The translations under genes were made by a program, and so were the position numbers. A stretch of 64,000 bases of DNA. It comes from Paenibacillus assamensis DSM 18201. GTDB taxonomy: Bacteria; Bacillota; Bacilli; Paenibacillales; Paenibacillaceae. Of this stretch, positions 25,659 to 34,563 are shown in pieces. The stretch spans positions 124,001 to 188,000 of the forward strand of contig NZ_AULU01000010.1 in the NCBI RefSeq assembly GCF_000422445.1. Direction: 5' to 3'. The notes below the pieces were generated by a model. It saw only the letters and a list, made by a program, of their open reading frames with translations, made no database searches and was not told the origin of the DNA. Every line of letters begins with the position of its first letter. Position 1 is the first letter of the stretch.

Positions 25659-27068
25659 ATGTCTAGTTGGACTCGTCCATGGAAGTTGGTTGTTGTGTTA
25701 AGTCTAGTTGTTTCATTGTTAGCTGCGTGTACAGGGGGAAGTAAGAGCGAATTGCCGGAGCTGCCTGAGAATGGAGCCGGGAAAATTACGATTATGCATT
25801 ATGGTGAAGAGCAGTTTATGAGCGAATTTGGCAACACATTCAGTGTAAAGTTTCCTGAGATCGAACTTGAAGTCGTTGAGATGCAAGAGTATTTCCAATC
25901 ACTAAAGCCTGAAGATGATGGTAATAAGAAACTTATAGAGTTTATTAAAAATAAAAAAGTAGATGTTGCGATGTTGAATCAAGGCAGCTATGAGGAACTT
26001 GCTTCAGCAGGGGCATTATATAAGCTGGATACGATCATTCAAGATGAAAAGTATTCAATCGATGATTTCGCTCCTGGTGTGATCGAATTGATTCGTGAGA
26101 AAGGTGGCAATGCACTGTACGGATTGCCTACTGCGTTTAACAGTCAGGTCTTATTTTATAATGCTGATTTATTTAAAAAACATGCAGTTGAGTTACCAAC
26201 GAATAAAATGTCTGTGAAGCAAGTGATGGATTTAGCGAAGAGATTTGATAGCAAATCCAAAGACGAAAAGGATCGTATTTATGGCATTCATACAGGATAC
26301 CGAAGTATCACTGACTATTTTCTCTTTCTTGGGGAAGCTTCAAATATGCAAATTATTGATCAAAAAGCAGAAAAAGTAGTGATGGATAGTGAGGCTTGGA
26401 AAGCACTATTTCTCGATTACGCAGAGCTTGTAAAGAGCGGGAAAATCAATGTGAATGACCAGAATGCTAACGGAGCCTATGATCCCGGTTTTGCTGGAGG
26501 TAAGTCTGCTCTAGGTATTGGTCAACAGTGGACGATTGAAGAAATGAAGTATGCAACGCAGCGCTACGGTCCAGATGGGAAGCCAGGAAAAGCATTTGAA
26601 TGGGGAATGGTCACGGTACCCGTTGATCCAGCTAGTCCGGACGAGTCTTCTTTAGTAGAGCTTTCAGAAATTTTTGCGGTTACGAATGATTCACCCAATA
26701 AGCGTGCTGCTTGGGAATTTATTAAGTTCAGTACAGGACCAGAGATGGCTCGTATCAATGGCCGTTCGACTAGAAAATTAACAGCTCGCACGAAATATCA
26801 AAAAGAAATCAACGGCAAAAGTATGGAAGCCTTCACGATGCTGCGCCCTGCGAAAAATAGCTATTATTTACACAAAACCTTAAATAAAAACGACGTATCG
26901 ATGGAATTCCACTCAACGTTGACGATGAAATTAAATGAAGCATTAATGGCAGTGAAAGATGGCAAGAAATCAGCGGAGCAAGCTTATTCAGACTTGTTGC
27001 CAGAGCTTCAAAAGGCGCTTGAAGAAGCGAAGCAAAAAGGCGCCAAGGAAAAAGCAGAGAAAAAATAG
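25659..27068 (+). CDS. Solute-binding-type lipoprotein, array copy 4
   Basis: 469 residues from the second ATG of ATG-ATC-ATG, which is seven bases after AGAGGGG; the longer upstream frame is rejected because all sister genes begin at the equivalent point. The signal peptide SLVVSLLAAC ends in lipobox LAAC. Array blocks include KITIMHYGEEQF, YSIDDFAPG, VLFYNADLFKKH, MVTVPVDPASPDESS and AWEFIKFSTGPEMA. The C-terminus is lysine-rich. The first 30 or so residues are nearly identical to copy 5, pointing to recent duplication. Confidence 0.85.
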   Translation: MSSWTRPWKLVVVLSLVVSLLAACTGGSKSELPELPENGAGKITIMHYGEEQFMSEFGNTFSVKFPEIELEVVEMQEYFQSLKPEDDGNKKLIEFIKNKKVDVAMLNQGSYEELASAGALYKLDTIIQDEKYSIDDFAPGVIELIREKGGNALYGLPTAFNSQVLFYNADLFKKHAVELPTNKMSVKQVMDLAKRFDSKSKDEKDRIYGIHTGYRSITDYFLFLGEASNMQIIDQKAEKVVMDSEAWKALFLDYAELVKSGKINVNDQNANGAYDPGFAGGKSALGIGQQWTIEEMKYATQRYGPDGKPGKAFEWGMVTVPVDPASPDESSLVELSEIFAVTNDSPNKRAAWEFIKFSTGPEMARINGRSTRKLTARTKYQKEINGKSMEAFTMLRPAKNSYYLHKTLNKNDVSMEFHSTLTMKLNEALMAVKDGKKSAEQAYSDLLPELQKALEEAKQKGAKEKAEKK

Positions 27069-27462
27069 AAGAATATTGGAGCATGTCAGTGAAACACGCC
27101 CAGCAGCTTATCGGATAAGCTTGATGGGTGTGTTTTTTCATTGCTGCCAAGGTTAGTTGAAATGTGAAAATTATGGATATATAATTTAAGTAGAGCATGT
27201 TGCTAGGAACATATATGTTTTCGAAGCAACTCAGATACTTTGCTTAACGATCTTCCTCTTACATCTAGCATTTTACCTACGCTAATCTCAGTCATCCATC
27301 CAGATACACATCCCAGATACACACCATTCTATATGAAATGATAGTTTCCGTTTCATGTGATAGTAAGGCTGTGTCATTTGTACTCACCAAGATGCTCACC
27401 TTCATAGACTCCGTAGACGCAGTATAGCTATAATAATTGCCTTAATAGAGAGGGGAATGAAC
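27069..27462. other. Intergenic region between lipoprotein copies 4 and 5
   Basis: A terminator (27093-27138), then about 320 bp of promoter region. GGAACATATATG near 27205 resembles sequence upstream of copies 4 and 6. No gene was seen. Confidence 0.4.
27093..27138 (+). terminator. Intrinsic terminator of lipoprotein copy 4
   Basis: AACACGCCCAGCAGCTTATC pairs with GATAAGCTTGATGGGTGTGTT, followed by TTTTTT. The same hairpin type recurs after copies 5 and 6. Confidence 0.8.
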
Positions 27463-28881
27463 ATGTCGAGTTGGACTCGTCCATGGAAATTAGTAGTTGT
27501 GTTAAGTCTCGTAGTCTCATTATTGGCTGCATGTACAGGGGGGAGTAAAAGTGAACTTCCTGCCCTGCCTGAAAATGGAGCTGGGAAAATTACGGTCATG
27601 CACTGGAGTGCAGACCAGTTCATGACTGAGTTGGGAAATACATTTAATGTGAAATATCCCGAGATTGAGTTTCAAATAGTCGAACCTAAAGAATTATATG
27701 AATCTTTCAAACCAGAAAATGGAGAAGGAGAATACGAGAAAAAGCTTACTGAATTTATTAAAAAGAAAAAAATAGACGTCGTTATGACTCATCAAATGGA
27801 ATACGAGAAGCTGGCAAAGGCAGGAATTCTGTATAAGCTGGATACGCTCATTCAAGAGGAAAAGTATCCGATGGATGATTTCCATCCTGGCATTGTTGAC
27901 TTACTCCGTGAAAAAGGCGGCAACGCGATATACGGGCTGCCTAGCGGGATAAGTTCAATGGCTTTATTTTATAACGTGGACTTATTTAAGAAACATGGTA
28001 TAGAGGTTCCTACACATAAAATGTCGGCGCAGCAAGTGCTTGACTTAGCACAGCGATTCCCGGGTGGGTCAGATGAAAAAGACCGTATCTATGGAATCCA
28101 TACGGAGTATCATTCTGTCGGTAGCCATATGTTATCGCTTGGAGAAATGTCAAATCTTCAAGTCATTGATCAAAAAGCAGAAAAAGTGCTTATGAACAGT
28201 GAAGGTTGGAGAAGTCTATTTACAAGTTATGCTGAGTTAGTGAAGGATAATAAAATAAATATAAATGATAGGAACAATCAAGGCGGATCTTATGGAAGTG
28301 GCTTCCCGGCTGGAAAGGCGGCTATGGTTCTCAATTATACATGGATGTTTGATGAAATGAAGTATGCATCTCATCGTCAAGGTCCAGACGGCAAGGAGAG
28401 TAAGCCATTTGAGTGGAATATGGTTACAGTGCCTGTTGATCCAGCTAATCCGGACGAGTCTTCTAGTGTTAGCTTGGGTGAAATATATTCGGTTACGAGC
28501 AGTGCGGTGGACAAGCGTGCGGCTTGGGAGTTTGTCAAGTTCACAACTGGTCCTGAGATGGCCAAAATTAACGGTCGCTCTACGAGAAAATTGACGGCAC
28601 GTAAAAACGTTCAAAAAGAAGTAGAAGGAAAAAGCATGGAAGCCTTCACGATGCTGCGCCCTGCAAAAAATAATTATTCCATACAGAGTGTGCTAGCAAA
28701 AAATAATATATCTTATGAATTCCACCAGACATTAACTACGAAATTGGAAGAGGCACTTACAAGTGTGAAAAGTGGCAAGAAATCTGCTGATCAAGCTTAT
28801 AACGAGCTGATTCCCGAGCTTCAGAAGGCCCTTGAAGAGGCGAAGCGTAAGGGAGCAGAAGAGAAAAAGAAGAAAAAATAA
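27463..28881 (+). CDS. Solute-binding-type lipoprotein, array copy 5
   Basis: 472 residues from the ATG seven bases after AGAGGGG. The signal peptide is the same as copy 4 (LVVSLLAAC). Array blocks: KITVMHWSADQF, YPMDDFHPG, ALFYNVDLFKKHGIEVP, MVTVPVDPANPDESS and AWEFVKFTTGPEMAK. It ends in poly-lysine after GAEEKKK. Promoter region and terminator are its own. No permease is adjacent; the ligand is unknown. Confidence 0.85.
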   Translation: MSSWTRPWKLVVVLSLVVSLLAACTGGSKSELPALPENGAGKITVMHWSADQFMTELGNTFNVKYPEIEFQIVEPKELYESFKPENGEGEYEKKLTEFIKKKKIDVVMTHQMEYEKLAKAGILYKLDTLIQEEKYPMDDFHPGIVDLLREKGGNAIYGLPSGISSMALFYNVDLFKKHGIEVPTHKMSAQQVLDLAQRFPGGSDEKDRIYGIHTEYHSVGSHMLSLGEMSNLQVIDQKAEKVLMNSEGWRSLFTSYAELVKDNKININDRNNQGGSYGSGFPAGKAAMVLNYTWMFDEMKYASHRQGPDGKESKPFEWNMVTVPVDPANPDESSSVSLGEIYSVTSSAVDKRAAWEFVKFTTGPEMAKINGRSTRKLTARKNVQKEVEGKSMEAFTMLRPAKNNYSIQSVLAKNNISYEFHQTLTTKLEEALTSVKSGKKSADQAYNELIPELQKALEEAKRKGAEEKKKKK

Positions 28882-29181
28882 TAGTCATATATAATCTTGT
28901 TAGCAGAGCACGTCCAGCAGCTTACGTAGGTAAGTAGGCAGGATGTGCTTTGTTTATTATTTGCCCTCATTCAAGGAATATGGAAAAGGTAGATTATATT
29001 CATTGATAAACATGATGTTAGGTACATATATATGATCCAACGTTTGGCTTTACCTCTTATTCCTCAGTCATTTATTTACCTACCCCACCTATGAGTTGAT
29101 CTCAAAGCTTGTTAGTTACATTTACGCTCATCATTTCTTTTACGCTTATATCAATAGATAATAATCGAGAGGAGAATCATG
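28882..29181. other. Intergenic region between lipoprotein copies 5 and 6
   Basis: A terminator hairpin (28914-28955) is followed by AT-rich sequence with GGTACATATATATG near 29021, similar to the element before copy 5. No gene. Confidence 0.4.
28914..28955 (+). terminator. Terminator of lipoprotein copy 5
   Basis: AGAGCACGTCCAGCAGCTTAC pairs imperfectly with GTAAGTAGGCAGGATGTGCT, then TTGTTTATT. Homologous to the copy 4 and copy 6 terminators. Confidence 0.65.
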
Positions 29182-30588
29182 ATGTACAAATGGGCACGTC
29201 CATGGAAGTTGGTTATGGGACTGAGTCTTGTTATCTCGCTGTTAGCTTCATGTACAGGGGGAGCTCAAAGTGAACTGCCGGAACTCCCTAAAGAGGGCGC
29301 AGCGACATTGAAGGTTATGTTTCATAATGCAGAGATATTTATGAGTGAGTATGGTAATACGTTTAATGTTAAATTTCCAGAAGTAGAGTTTGAAGTTATC
29401 GAGAGTACAGAATTCGAATCCTTCGTAAAACCAGGGGATGACAGAGATAAGAAACTGGTCGAATTTATTAAAAGCAAAAACATAGATGTTGCGATCCTGC
29501 ATCAGTCACAATATGAGCATTTATCAGCTTCGGGCACGTTATATAAACTCGATACGATTATACAAGAGGAGAAGTACCCGGTGGATGACTTCGCGCCAGG
29601 TGTAATGGATTTTCTGCGTGAAAAAGGTGGGAACGCTATATATGGATTATCTGGAACGATTAGTTCGGATGCCTTATTTTATAATGTTGATTTATTTAAA
29701 CAGCAAGGTGTAGAGGTTCCAACACACAAGATGTCTGTCCAGCAAGTGATGGATTTAGCCCACCGATTCAAAAGTAAGTCCAATGATGATAAAGATCGTG
29801 TTTATGGCCTTCACACCGAATATATGCTTCCAGCGGAATACGTACTTCATCTTGGAAGTATGTCTAATCTTCAAATTGTCGACCAGAAAGCAGAGAAAGT
29901 TGTTATGGATAGTGAAGCTTGGAAGACGTTGTTTGAGAAATACGCATTATTAATGAAAAATAAAAAGATCAATGTTCAAGATGCGAACAATCATATGAGC
30001 TACGGTCAGGGATTTGCAGCCGGTAAGGCGGCAATGTCTATCAATTACTATTGGATGATTGAAGAAATCAAGTATGCCATGCAGGGCGGATATGATGGAA
30101 ATAAAACAAAGCCATTTGAGTGGAATATGGTCTCTGTACCTGTGGATCCCGCTAACCCTGATGAATCTTCCAGGGTAAGGATTGCTGAAATTTTTGTCAT
30201 CTCAAATGATTCAGCAAATAAGCGCGCAGCATGGGAATTAGTCAAGTTTAGCACAGGTCAGGAGATGGCTCGCATTCATGGACGTACCAGCTGGAGGATG
30301 ACGTCGCGCGTAAAATATCAGCAGCCTATAGATGGGAAAAGTATGGAGGCTTTTACGATTCTGCGTCCAGCGAAGAACAGCTACTCGTTAGATGAAGTGC
30401 TGTATAAAAATAATGTCTCTAAGGAGTTTATATCTTCTCTGAATACGAAATTGGGGGCTGCTTTAAATGCTGTGAAAGACGGTAAAAAATCTGCCGAGCA
30501 AGCTTTTAATGAACTGATTCCGGAGCTTCAGAAGGCCCTTGAAGAGGCGAAGCGTAAAGGTGCAGAAGAGAAAAAGAAGAAAAAATAG
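29182..30588 (+). CDS. Solute-binding-type lipoprotein, array copy 6
   Basis: 468 residues (ATG at 29182; an ATG three bases earlier is closer to GAGAGGAG). The signal peptide LSLVISLLASC has lipobox LASC. Blocks: TLKVMFHNAEIF, YPVDDFAPG, ALFYNVDLFKQQGVEVP, MVSVPVDPANPDESS and AWELVKFSTGQEMA. Its last 20 residues and the underlying DNA are nearly the same as in copy 5. It ends the array and is followed by its own terminator, then ecsAB. Confidence 0.85.
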   Translation: MYKWARPWKLVMGLSLVISLLASCTGGAQSELPELPKEGAATLKVMFHNAEIFMSEYGNTFNVKFPEVEFEVIESTEFESFVKPGDDRDKKLVEFIKSKNIDVAILHQSQYEHLSASGTLYKLDTIIQEEKYPVDDFAPGVMDFLREKGGNAIYGLSGTISSDALFYNVDLFKQQGVEVPTHKMSVQQVMDLAHRFKSKSNDDKDRVYGLHTEYMLPAEYVLHLGSMSNLQIVDQKAEKVVMDSEAWKTLFEKYALLMKNKKINVQDANNHMSYGQGFAAGKAAMSINYYWMIEEIKYAMQGGYDGNKTKPFEWNMVSVPVDPANPDESSRVRIAEIFVISNDSANKRAAWELVKFSTGQEMARIHGRTSWRMTSRVKYQQPIDGKSMEAFTILRPAKNSYSLDEVLYKNNVSKEFISSLNTKLGAALNAVKDGKKSAEQAFNELIPELQKALEEAKRKGAEEKKKKK

Positions 30589-30621
30589 AAGGGTAATAAA
30601 AGCAAAATAATAGCACGATAT

Positions 30622-30673
30622 TGAGCGCGTCCAGCGGCTTATATAATAAGCTGATTGGGCGTGCTCTGTTTAT
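30622..30673 (+). terminator. Terminator of lipoprotein copy 6
   Basis: GAGCGCGTCCAGCGGCTTAT pairs with ATAAGCTGATTGGGCGTGCTC, then TGTTTATT. Confidence 0.7.
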
Positions 30674-30724
30674 TCGCTTCTAACTGGCAGATTCGATATA
30701 ATGGAATAGAGAGGTGAATGGAAG

Positions 30725-31510
30725 ATGAATCCTTTATTAGAAGTGAGTCAATTAACTGGTGGATACAGCATTGGTAGACCTGTATTGCATCAAGTATCGT
30801 TCGCTGTGAAACCTGGTGAAATGGTTGGCTTGATCGGCTTGAACGGAGCAGGGAAAAGTACGACGATGAAACATATATTAGGCTTGCTTGATCCGCAGCA
30901 GGGACAGGTGCTAGTCAATGGAAAGCAGCTTAGCAATGGAGCAGAGGCATATCGTTCATCGATGGCATATGTGCCGGAATCACCGCTCATGTACGATGCG
31001 TTAACCGTGTATGAGCATTTGGTATGGTCTGCAACTGCATATGGCGTAAGTGAACAACAATTTGAAGAGCGAGTGGATGAGCTTGCGAAGCTGTTCCATA
31101 TGGAAGCTCATTTACATAAGGCTGCGCAGCATTTATCTAAGGGAATGAAGCAGAAGACGATGCTGATGTGTGCATTTATCGCACGTCCTCCCCTTTACAT
31201 TATTGATGAGCCTTTTCTTGGGTTGGATCCGCTCGGTATTCGCTCGCTGCTTCAATATATGAAACGATTAAAGGAAGAAGGGGCTTCTTTGCTTGTTAGC
31301 TCGCATATCCTTTCTACCATTGAGCAATATTGCGATCGCTTCGTCCTGCTTCATCATGGCAAGGTACTTATTGACGGTACATCGCGGCAATTGAAATTGG
31401 GTCTTGAGACTCGAGGGGGAGCGATGTCAGAGCAAGCTCGTCTAGAGGATGCGTTCTATGCTTGGGTCGAGGATGTTAGCGTATCGTCGGAGGTTCCTGA
31501 TGAGAGATAG
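30725..31510 (+). CDS. ecsA: ABC transporter ATP-binding protein EcsA
   Basis: 261 residues. Walker A is GLNGAGKSTTMKH, the Q-loop lies in SMAYVPESPLMYD, the signature is LSKGMKQK, Walker B is PLYIIDEPFLGLDP, and SSHILS holds the switch His. The modest size and the following 430-residue membrane gene match B. subtilis EcsA/EcsB, which influence secretion, competence and intramembrane proteolysis by RasP. The ATG follows GAGAGGTG at a slightly long distance. It overlaps ecsB by 11 bases, so the two are translationally coupled. Confidence 0.88.
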   Translation: MNPLLEVSQLTGGYSIGRPVLHQVSFAVKPGEMVGLIGLNGAGKSTTMKHILGLLDPQQGQVLVNGKQLSNGAEAYRSSMAYVPESPLMYDALTVYEHLVWSATAYGVSEQQFEERVDELAKLFHMEAHLHKAAQHLSKGMKQKTMLMCAFIARPPLYIIDEPFLGLDPLGIRSLLQYMKRLKEEGASLLVSSHILSTIEQYCDRFVLLHHGKVLIDGTSRQLKLGLETRGGAMSEQARLEDAFYAWVEDVSVSSEVPDER

Positions 31511-32789
31511 TGTGGAGCGTTCAGCGGATGGCTCTCGAAGCTCATACGAGCAAGCTGAGGTGCGAAAGTGGATATATCCAGAAAAGTTATGGGCGGATCG
31601 AGTCTCATCTTATTGGCTGTCCATTATTCCTTACATAGGGTATGTAATACGAAGCGGTTTTGGATTTATGGTCGCTTTTTTATTTGTTGTAGGAACAGCC
31701 TTATATGCATCTTATTTGGAGCGTGTGCCAGCAGATTTTCCTGTTCGCCTATTGGCGTTAGTTATTTTAGTGTCTACGCTTGTTCAAATGACGTATCGAA
31801 CCTTTATCGTAGAAGCAGATCGTGTATTTTTCCTGCGTATTGCACATAACATGCAGCCGTACTTAAGACGAAGCGTCCGATACAGCCTTATTCCACGTTT
31901 GCTGCTGACGGCAGCTGTATGGACAGTCATTTGGCCGTTATATCAGCGGGTGGATGTGTCACCTAAGCCTTATTTGTTGATGCTTATCGTGCTGTTCATA
32001 TTGAAGCTGGTCGTAGCCTATGGCGTATGGGTAGAGCGTCATGTGACAGATAAAGATTCTCTGTTTTGGCTTGACTGGTCACGCAAAATTGTATGTGTCC
32101 TATTTATCTGGGCTTGGTTATGGTTTCCGATCCCCGCCGCAGGGCTGTTCTCGGGTGTGATTGGCATTGTTTATTTGCTAGCACTCCGTCATGTTCCTGT
32201 TTTAACTTTTGCTTGGGATGCCCATATGGAGGCCGAACGTGTTCATCAACAGCGAATTCAGCAATTTTTAAGCAGCTTTGTAGATTTGCCTGCCATGGAC
32301 GAGCGAAGATATGCACGACCTTGGCTGAGCTGGCTTGGGAATCGTTATTCGTTCCGTCAACCCTATGCGTACCACTATATGTTGGCCAAGACGATTATAC
32401 GCAGTGAATGGTTGGGGATATGGATGCGTTTAACGATAATTGGGACGCTGCTTATCACATTTGCGAAAGATACACCTTGGAACGGATTGCTGTTGCTGCT
32501 ATTCCTTGTAGCCATCGGCGCGCAAAACCGGACCCTGTTCCAACTTCACAAGCATGATGTTTGGTATCAACTATATCCATTGTCACCTAAGGCGAAGAAA
32601 GATGCAGCTTTAACCTATAGTACTGCTTTTCATTTCCTATCTGCGCTTATTCTGCTTGTGCCTGTTATCGTAGGCGCTACTTCCATCATGTATAGACTGG
32701 CAGCGGTAGGGCTTGCGGCTGTGATTGTAGCATCCACCCGTTGGTCTCGTGGACGCTCCAAGCTGCAGGATGAAGATGATGACGACTAA
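31500..32789 (+). CDS. ecsB: ABC transporter permease EcsB
   Basis: 429 residues with six to ten hydrophobic segments. Conserved features of EcsB-type permeases are VEADRVFFLRIA near residue 105, LPAMDERRYARPWLSWLG near 265 and KHDVWYQLYPL. The C-terminus is acidic (DEDDDD). The ATG at 31500 overlaps the end of ecsA and has GGAGG five bases upstream; a longer frame within ecsA is not needed. It pairs with EcsA. No ecsC follows. Confidence 0.85.
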   Translation: MRDSVERSADGSRSSYEQAEVRKWIYPEKLWADRVSSYWLSIIPYIGYVIRSGFGFMVAFLFVVGTALYASYLERVPADFPVRLLALVILVSTLVQMTYRTFIVEADRVFFLRIAHNMQPYLRRSVRYSLIPRLLLTAAVWTVIWPLYQRVDVSPKPYLLMLIVLFILKLVVAYGVWVERHVTDKDSLFWLDWSRKIVCVLFIWAWLWFPIPAAGLFSGVIGIVYLLALRHVPVLTFAWDAHMEAERVHQQRIQQFLSSFVDLPAMDERRYARPWLSWLGNRYSFRQPYAYHYMLAKTIIRSEWLGIWMRLTIIGTLLITFAKDTPWNGLLLLLFLVAIGAQNRTLFQLHKHDVWYQLYPLSPKAKKDAALTYSTAFHFLSALILLVPVIVGATSIMYRLAAVGLAAVIVASTRWSRGRSKLQDEDDDD

Positions 32790-32792
32790 TAG

Positions 32793-32855
32793 AAAAAAGC
32801 CGGATGTACAAGCTTCTTTACCGACTATCGGTAGTAGCTTGTGCCCCGGCTTTTT
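32793..32855. terminator. Terminator of ecsAB
   Basis: AAAAAGCCGG...ACAAGCT pairs with AGCTTGT...CCGGCTTTTT. The A- and T-tracts suit both strands; the aminotransferase gene converges from the right. Confidence 0.8.
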
Positions 32856-33004
32856 GTATGGAATATTTATTTTTCGATTACATCCATGTATCGAGAATGA
32901 CAGGAAAGACCTAATCAGGATTTTTTAGGCATCCCGCTTAGATGTTCATGAATCAATTTCCAGTGACGCTGCCCAATGTCTGCTCATAGGTGTTCATATC
33001 GATA

Positions 33005-34318
33005 TTATTTGCTCACTTTCGATGAGGTCAGATCTAGCACGCCTTGATAGATCGTATCAAACAGCTCAGGCAGATGCTCTTCTTCAATACAAGAGAACGC
33101 AACGCGCAAATCCGTCTCACCTAAAGCGATCGTACCGATGCCATACTGCTCCAGCAAATGGACACGTAAATCTTCAGCAGACACCTTGCTTAGACGCAAG
33201 CACATAAAGTAGCCGGAGTTGAAAGGATAATAGGTCCAAGCTCCTTCATATTTCCCGCTATCAAGCAATGATTTGACGACATTCGCACGAGCTTTCATGA
33301 TGTTGAACTTTTCTATCTTCTGTTCTGCATAGGCAGGTGACTGTAGCGCCTTAAGCACGAAGGTTTGAGAAGGATGAGGGCCGCTCGAAATGGTCGAACG
33401 AATAATGCCCATCGTCTTCTGCTCCAAGGCGGCAAGCAGTTTCTCAGAAGTGGATGCATAGGTGATGAACCCGACACGGAAGCCCCATACATATTCTTCT
33501 TTCGTTGCGCCATCTACCTTCACGGCAAGCACATTTGGATGCAGAGATGCGAATGCCCCGAATAGAGATTCTTGCACGGAATCTTCAAAGAACAAGCCAT
33601 AGTAAGCATCGTCTGAAACGACGACAAGCTTCATTCCGTTCTCTGCTGCTTCTTTAATAACAGAAACAATTGCTTGCGCTTCTTCTGCTCCAGGTGTATA
33701 TCCTGTCGGATTGTTCGGGAAGTTAAGCAAAATAATTGCTTTTCCTTTGCTGCTATGAGCTTGAAGCACCTGACGAAGACCTTCACTATTGAATTTCATT
33801 TCGTCATTATATAAAGGGTAGTAAGCGATTTGTGCACCACGACGAATATTGAAAGTCAGCTCATAGTTCTCCCAGTTCTTATCAGGCATAACGACGATAT
33901 CATCTTCATCTGCAAATAAGTCTGCAACGATGCTTAAGCCATGCGTCAACGCATTTGTTACGATAGGATTACTAATAAGCTTCCCTTCCAAAGAAGGTGT
34001 TTCTTTAAAAATCTTTTCCTTCCAAATGCTGCGCAGCTCAGGCTTTCCAGCAGGAGGGGCATACGGATAAAGATCTTTTGGTTCAAAGGCGGATAATTGA
34101 TCTTGGATGACTTTTAGATGCATAGGTCCTTTGCCTTCTGTTGCAATACCGATTGTAGCATTGAATTTTTTCGCTTTAGCAGAGGCTTCAGCCGACTGGT
34201 TCAAAATTCCCTCTTTAGGGAAATAAATGAGCTGTCCAAGGCGGGATAACATGCTGTACACGTGTTCATTTTCTTGACGAATAGATTCATTCAATTGTTG
34301 AGCTAGTGGGTTCATCAT
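33005..34318 (-). CDS. PLP-dependent class I/II aminotransferase
   Basis: 437 residues, fold-type I. Recognisable blocks: YPYAPPAGKPELRSIW, TNALTHGLSIVADLF, LNFPNNPTGYTPG, VVSDDAYYGLFF, and VDGATKEEYVWGFRVGF, where the lysine would bind pyridoxal phosphate and the Arg contacts the phosphate. It transfers an amino group between an amino acid and a 2-oxo acid; substrate specificity is not evident. The ATG at 34318 is six bases after GGAAGG; other nearby ATGs are less well spaced. It stands alone, facing ecsAB and diverging from an AraC-type regulator that might control it. Confidence 0.85.
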   Translation of the reverse strand: MMNPLAQQLNESIRQENEHVYSMLSRLGQLIYFPKEGILNQSAEASAKAKKFNATIGIATEGKGPMHLKVIQDQLSAFEPKDLYPYAPPAGKPELRSIWKEKIFKETPSLEGKLISNPIVTNALTHGLSIVADLFADEDDIVVMPDKNWENYELTFNIRRGAQIAYYPLYNDEMKFNSEGLRQVLQAHSSKGKAIILLNFPNNPTGYTPGAEEAQAIVSVIKEAAENGMKLVVVSDDAYYGLFFEDSVQESLFGAFASLHPNVLAVKVDGATKEEYVWGFRVGFITYASTSEKLLAALEQKTMGIIRSTISSGPHPSQTFVLKALQSPAYAEQKIEKFNIMKARANVVKSLLDSGKYEGAWTYYPFNSGYFMCLRLSKVSAEDLRVHLLEQYGIGTIALGETDLRVAFSCIEEEHLPELFDTIYQGVLDLTSSKVSK

Positions 34319-34563
34319 CTTCATCCTTCCAGCGTCCATAATAATCGGTTACACAATGCCTTTATTATAGCACTCGTAGGAGAGATCGTCATCGTTGCGT
34401 TGGAAAAGGGTGGATATTTATTTGGCGTTATTTCGAAAAAGAAGAACTTGTACAAAAGCAATGAGGAAAACATGTAATTAATTATCGAAATGAGCAGGAA
34501 AAAAGCTTATGCTTATATAAATGAAATAGAATTCGTATAAGCACGGAAAGGGGAGTATACAGA

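Noticed and set aside
30725-32789. EcsAB as the missing transporter of the six lipoproteins
   Set aside because: EcsA/EcsB have the domain make-up of an export/secretion-related system, are separated by a terminator and promoter, and lack the permease motif for binding-protein-dependent import.
32925-32990. On the minus strand, a 20-codon open stretch reading like the end of a protein (RHWKLIHEHLSGMPKKS)
   Set aside because: It lacks a start codon and is bounded by stops. It may be a gene remnant, but 20 codons are too few to support the claim.
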